From the NCBI GenBank assembly GCA_904501715.1, contig CAJGCD010000039.1, positions 1-15,251 on the forward strand: a DNA stretch of 15,251 bases, read 5' to 3'. The translations under genes were made by a program, and so were the position numbers. Origin of the DNA: an uncultured Clostridia bacterium (GTDB lineage Bacteria > Bacillota > Clostridia > Oscillospirales > CAG-272). Positions within the stretch are counted from its first letter, which is position 1, and each line of letters starts with the position of its first letter. The notes beneath the pieces are model-generated. The model did not search any database and was not told where the DNA came from. It saw nothing but the letters and a program-made list of their open reading frames with translations. This document shows, piece after piece, positions 13,774 to 15,251 of the stretch.

Positions 13774-15027
13774 TTATTCTCCCGAGCGCACTATATCGCC
13801 CTCACGCACCTCAAATGGTACGCGGAGGAAGAATTTTTGAGATGGATGGGGCGCGGCTTCTATGGGAGAGCCATTTTCGTCGTATAGTTCTGTGACGGTA
13901 AAGGCACGTCCAAGCTTGTTGGGAGATATCATCTCCGCGGAGTCCTCAAGCTTTATTTTGTTGCGCTGTATAAAGGGATAGAGCATTCCGTTTTCGTTGG
14001 ATTTTTCCAAGGCTTTGGGGATAGGAAGCTCGTCCTCGGCAAGGGCGGTGGCAAAGTATGCCTTTTCTCTTATATATCCGTTAATGGTGGACATCTGCGG
14101 GTTTTCCATAGGAGAGTCAAGATAAAATCCCGTGCAGTATTCACGGTGTGAAACGCTTTCAAGCTCACGCATAAGCCGCTCGTCAAAGGTATACGCGGAG
14201 GGGTCCGCGTTGTACGCGTCTATTGCCATTCGGTAGGCGTTGGTGACAACCGCCGCGTAGTAGGCGCTCTTCATTCTGCCCTCAATTTTAAAGGAATCTA
14301 TTCCCGCCTCTATAAGCTCTGGAATGATAGAGATAGTACACATATCCTTTGAGGACATAATAAAGGTGCCAAGCTCGTTTTGCTCAATGGGGTACGGCTG
14401 CTCGGGGCGCTTTTCCTCGGTGATGGTATATCCCCAGCGGCAGGGTTGCGCGCAAGCTCCGCGGTTGGCATCTCTGCCCGTAAGGCTGTTTGAGAGCATA
14501 CATCTTCCGCTGTAAGACACGCACATAGAGCCGTGGACAAAGGCTTCAAGCTCAATGCCCTCGGGGAGCGCCGCCTTAATAGCCTTTATTTCATCGAGTG
14601 TCAGCTCGCGGGCAAGAACAAGGCGCTTTGCGCCCAGAGCCACGTATGCCAGAGCCGCCTCGGGGCTGACAATACTTGCCTGAGTGGATACGTGTATCTC
14701 CATTTCGGGCATTATTTCTTTTACCAGAGTCATAACGCCAAGGTCGGCTATGATACACGCGTCGATACCTGCCCCCGATATACGTCGGAGAAACTCCCGC
14801 AGAGCGGGATACTCGTGAGCGTGGGGCATAGTGTTGAGCGTGAGATATATTTTTTTGCCTCTTGCGTGTACGTATTCGGCGGCGGCGTAAAGCTCCTCGT
14901 CGCTGAAATTGTCGGCGGCGGAGCGCATACCAAATCTGGTTCCCGCAAGATATACTGCGTCTGCTCCGTAGAGCAGAGCTGCTTTAAGCTTTTCAAAATT
15001 TCCCGCAGGGGAAAGAAGCTCGGGCAT
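13774..15027 (-). CDS. Peptidase U32 family protein, probable tRNA U34 hydroxylation factor (TrhP/YrrO-like)
   Basis: A 417-residue protein of family U32. Despite the old peptidase name, studied members such as E. coli TrhP (YegQ) and B. subtilis YrrN/YrrO work in prephenate-dependent hydroxylation of tRNA uridine 34. Visible are PAGNFEKLKAALLYGADAVY (7-26), the U32 signature EAFVHGSMCVSYSGRCMLS (161-179), then GACAQPCRW, giving C169, C176, C192 and C196, which fit an iron-sulfur cluster site. The C-terminal beta-barrel-like part ends with VREGDIV. Length matches YrrO-type members (about 420) better than the short YrrN type. The start at 15027 has AGAGAGG upstream. It is first in a five-gene chain with uppP, the RNase M5-like gene, tcdA and a flavin reductase. 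If tRNA modification is its role, it shares that theme with TcdA. Confidence 0.88.
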   Translation of the reverse strand: MPELLSPAGNFEKLKAALLYGADAVYLAGTRFGMRSAADNFSDEELYAAAEYVHARGKKIYLTLNTMPHAHEYPALREFLRRISGAGIDACIIADLGVMTLVKEIMPEMEIHVSTQASIVSPEAALAYVALGAKRLVLARELTLDEIKAIKAALPEGIELEAFVHGSMCVSYSGRCMLSNSLTGRDANRGACAQPCRWGYTITEEKRPEQPYPIEQNELGTFIMSSKDMCTISIIPELIEAGIDSFKIEGRMKSAYYAAVVTNAYRMAIDAYNADPSAYTFDERLMRELESVSHREYCTGFYLDSPMENPQMSTINGYIREKAYFATALAEDELPIPKALEKSNENGMLYPFIQRNKIKLEDSAEMISPNKLGRAFTVTELYDENGSPIEAAPHPSQKFFLRVPFEVREGDIVRSGE

Positions 15028-15067
15028 AGTGATGCCTCTCTTTCTTAGATAATATTATTTCAGTATA

Positions 15068-15096
15068 ATTATAATATATTTTACCATTCCTGTCAA
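15068..15096 (-). promoter_or_regulatory. Perfect-consensus sigma-A promoter of the U32-uppP chain
   Basis: On the minus strand, TTGACA (15091-15096), exactly 17 bases, TATAAT (15068-15073): no mismatch to consensus. Initiation near 15061 leaves a leader of about 34 bases. No operator or attenuator is evident, which suggests constitutive strong expression. Confidence 0.88.
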
Positions 15097-15181
15097 TAAG
15101 CTAAGCCACGTTGGATAAAAGAAAAGTTTATGAAATATAACCTTGAAACAACCTGATTTTGAATATCTCTAAATCTTGTAG

Positions 15182-15203
15182 GGACAGGCGTCCTCGACTG
15201 TCC
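15182..15203. repeat. Small palindrome in the right-hand gene-free region
   Basis: GGACAG (15182-15187) and CTGTCC (15198-15203) form a six-pair stem with a 10-base loop. The rest of 15097-15251 is AT-rich with no gene and no terminator. Palindromes of this GTAGGGAC...GTCC type recur as dispersed intergenic repeats in some Clostridia, from my recollection, so this may be one copy. Confidence 0.45.
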
Positions 15204-15251
15204 GCAAAAAACATTTTTTCAAATCTTGATTTGTCGGAAAGTAAGCTTGCG

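Overview
The window looks like chromosomal core DNA from an anaerobic, low-to-mid GC Firmicute, most likely class Clostridia. The evidence is AGGAGG-type ribosome binding sites, textbook sigma-A promoters with 17-base spacers, a TOPRIM protein of the RNase M5 type, and a MurA, LepA and U32 gene set of Firmicute style. The family-level assignment is inference only. Position 1 coincides exactly with the first base of a 119-base repeat whose second copy lies at 161-279, so the left edge may be an assembly break at a repeat.

Layout. 1-376 has no genes and holds two identical multi-hairpin repeat units and a 7-base tandem repeat. 377-3127 is a minus-strand unit: consensus-like promoter, lepA, NagD-like HAD phosphatase, terminator. 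3128-3476 holds a plus-strand 36-residue cysteine-rich membrane miniprotein behind a structured leader that can pair with its ribosome binding site. 3437-4580 is a class I DAHP synthase (minus) with its own promoter. It diverges from a plus-strand operon at 4620-7059 encoding a flavin reductase-like protein, ProA and a YfcE-type phosphodiesterase. 7058-10591 is a minus-strand run: RluA-type pseudouridine synthase, DUF3810 metallopeptidase-like membrane protein, MurA. 10592-10907 is an AT-rich gene-free stretch with a 12-base inverted repeat and five co-oriented DnaA-box-like nonamers. 10908-15096 is a minus-strand gene chain behind a perfect TTGACA-17-TATAAT promoter: U32 protein, UppP, RNase M5-like protein, TcdA, second flavin reductase-like protein. 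15097-15251 is gene-free apart from a small palindrome.

How the genes fit together. The minus-strand sets combine translation and RNA maturation (LepA, RluA, RNase M5, TcdA, U32) with cell-wall precursor supply (MurA, UppP). The plus-strand set and the DAHP synthase add proline and aromatic amino-acid biosynthesis. Two of the three terminators lie between convergent genes and can work in both directions.

I see no phage, transposase, CRISPR array, defence island, tRNA or rRNA. The window is mostly ordinary housekeeping DNA. The items most worth a second look are the DnaA-box-like cluster away from dnaA, the miniprotein with a sequestered ribosome binding site, and the duplicated multi-hairpin repeat.
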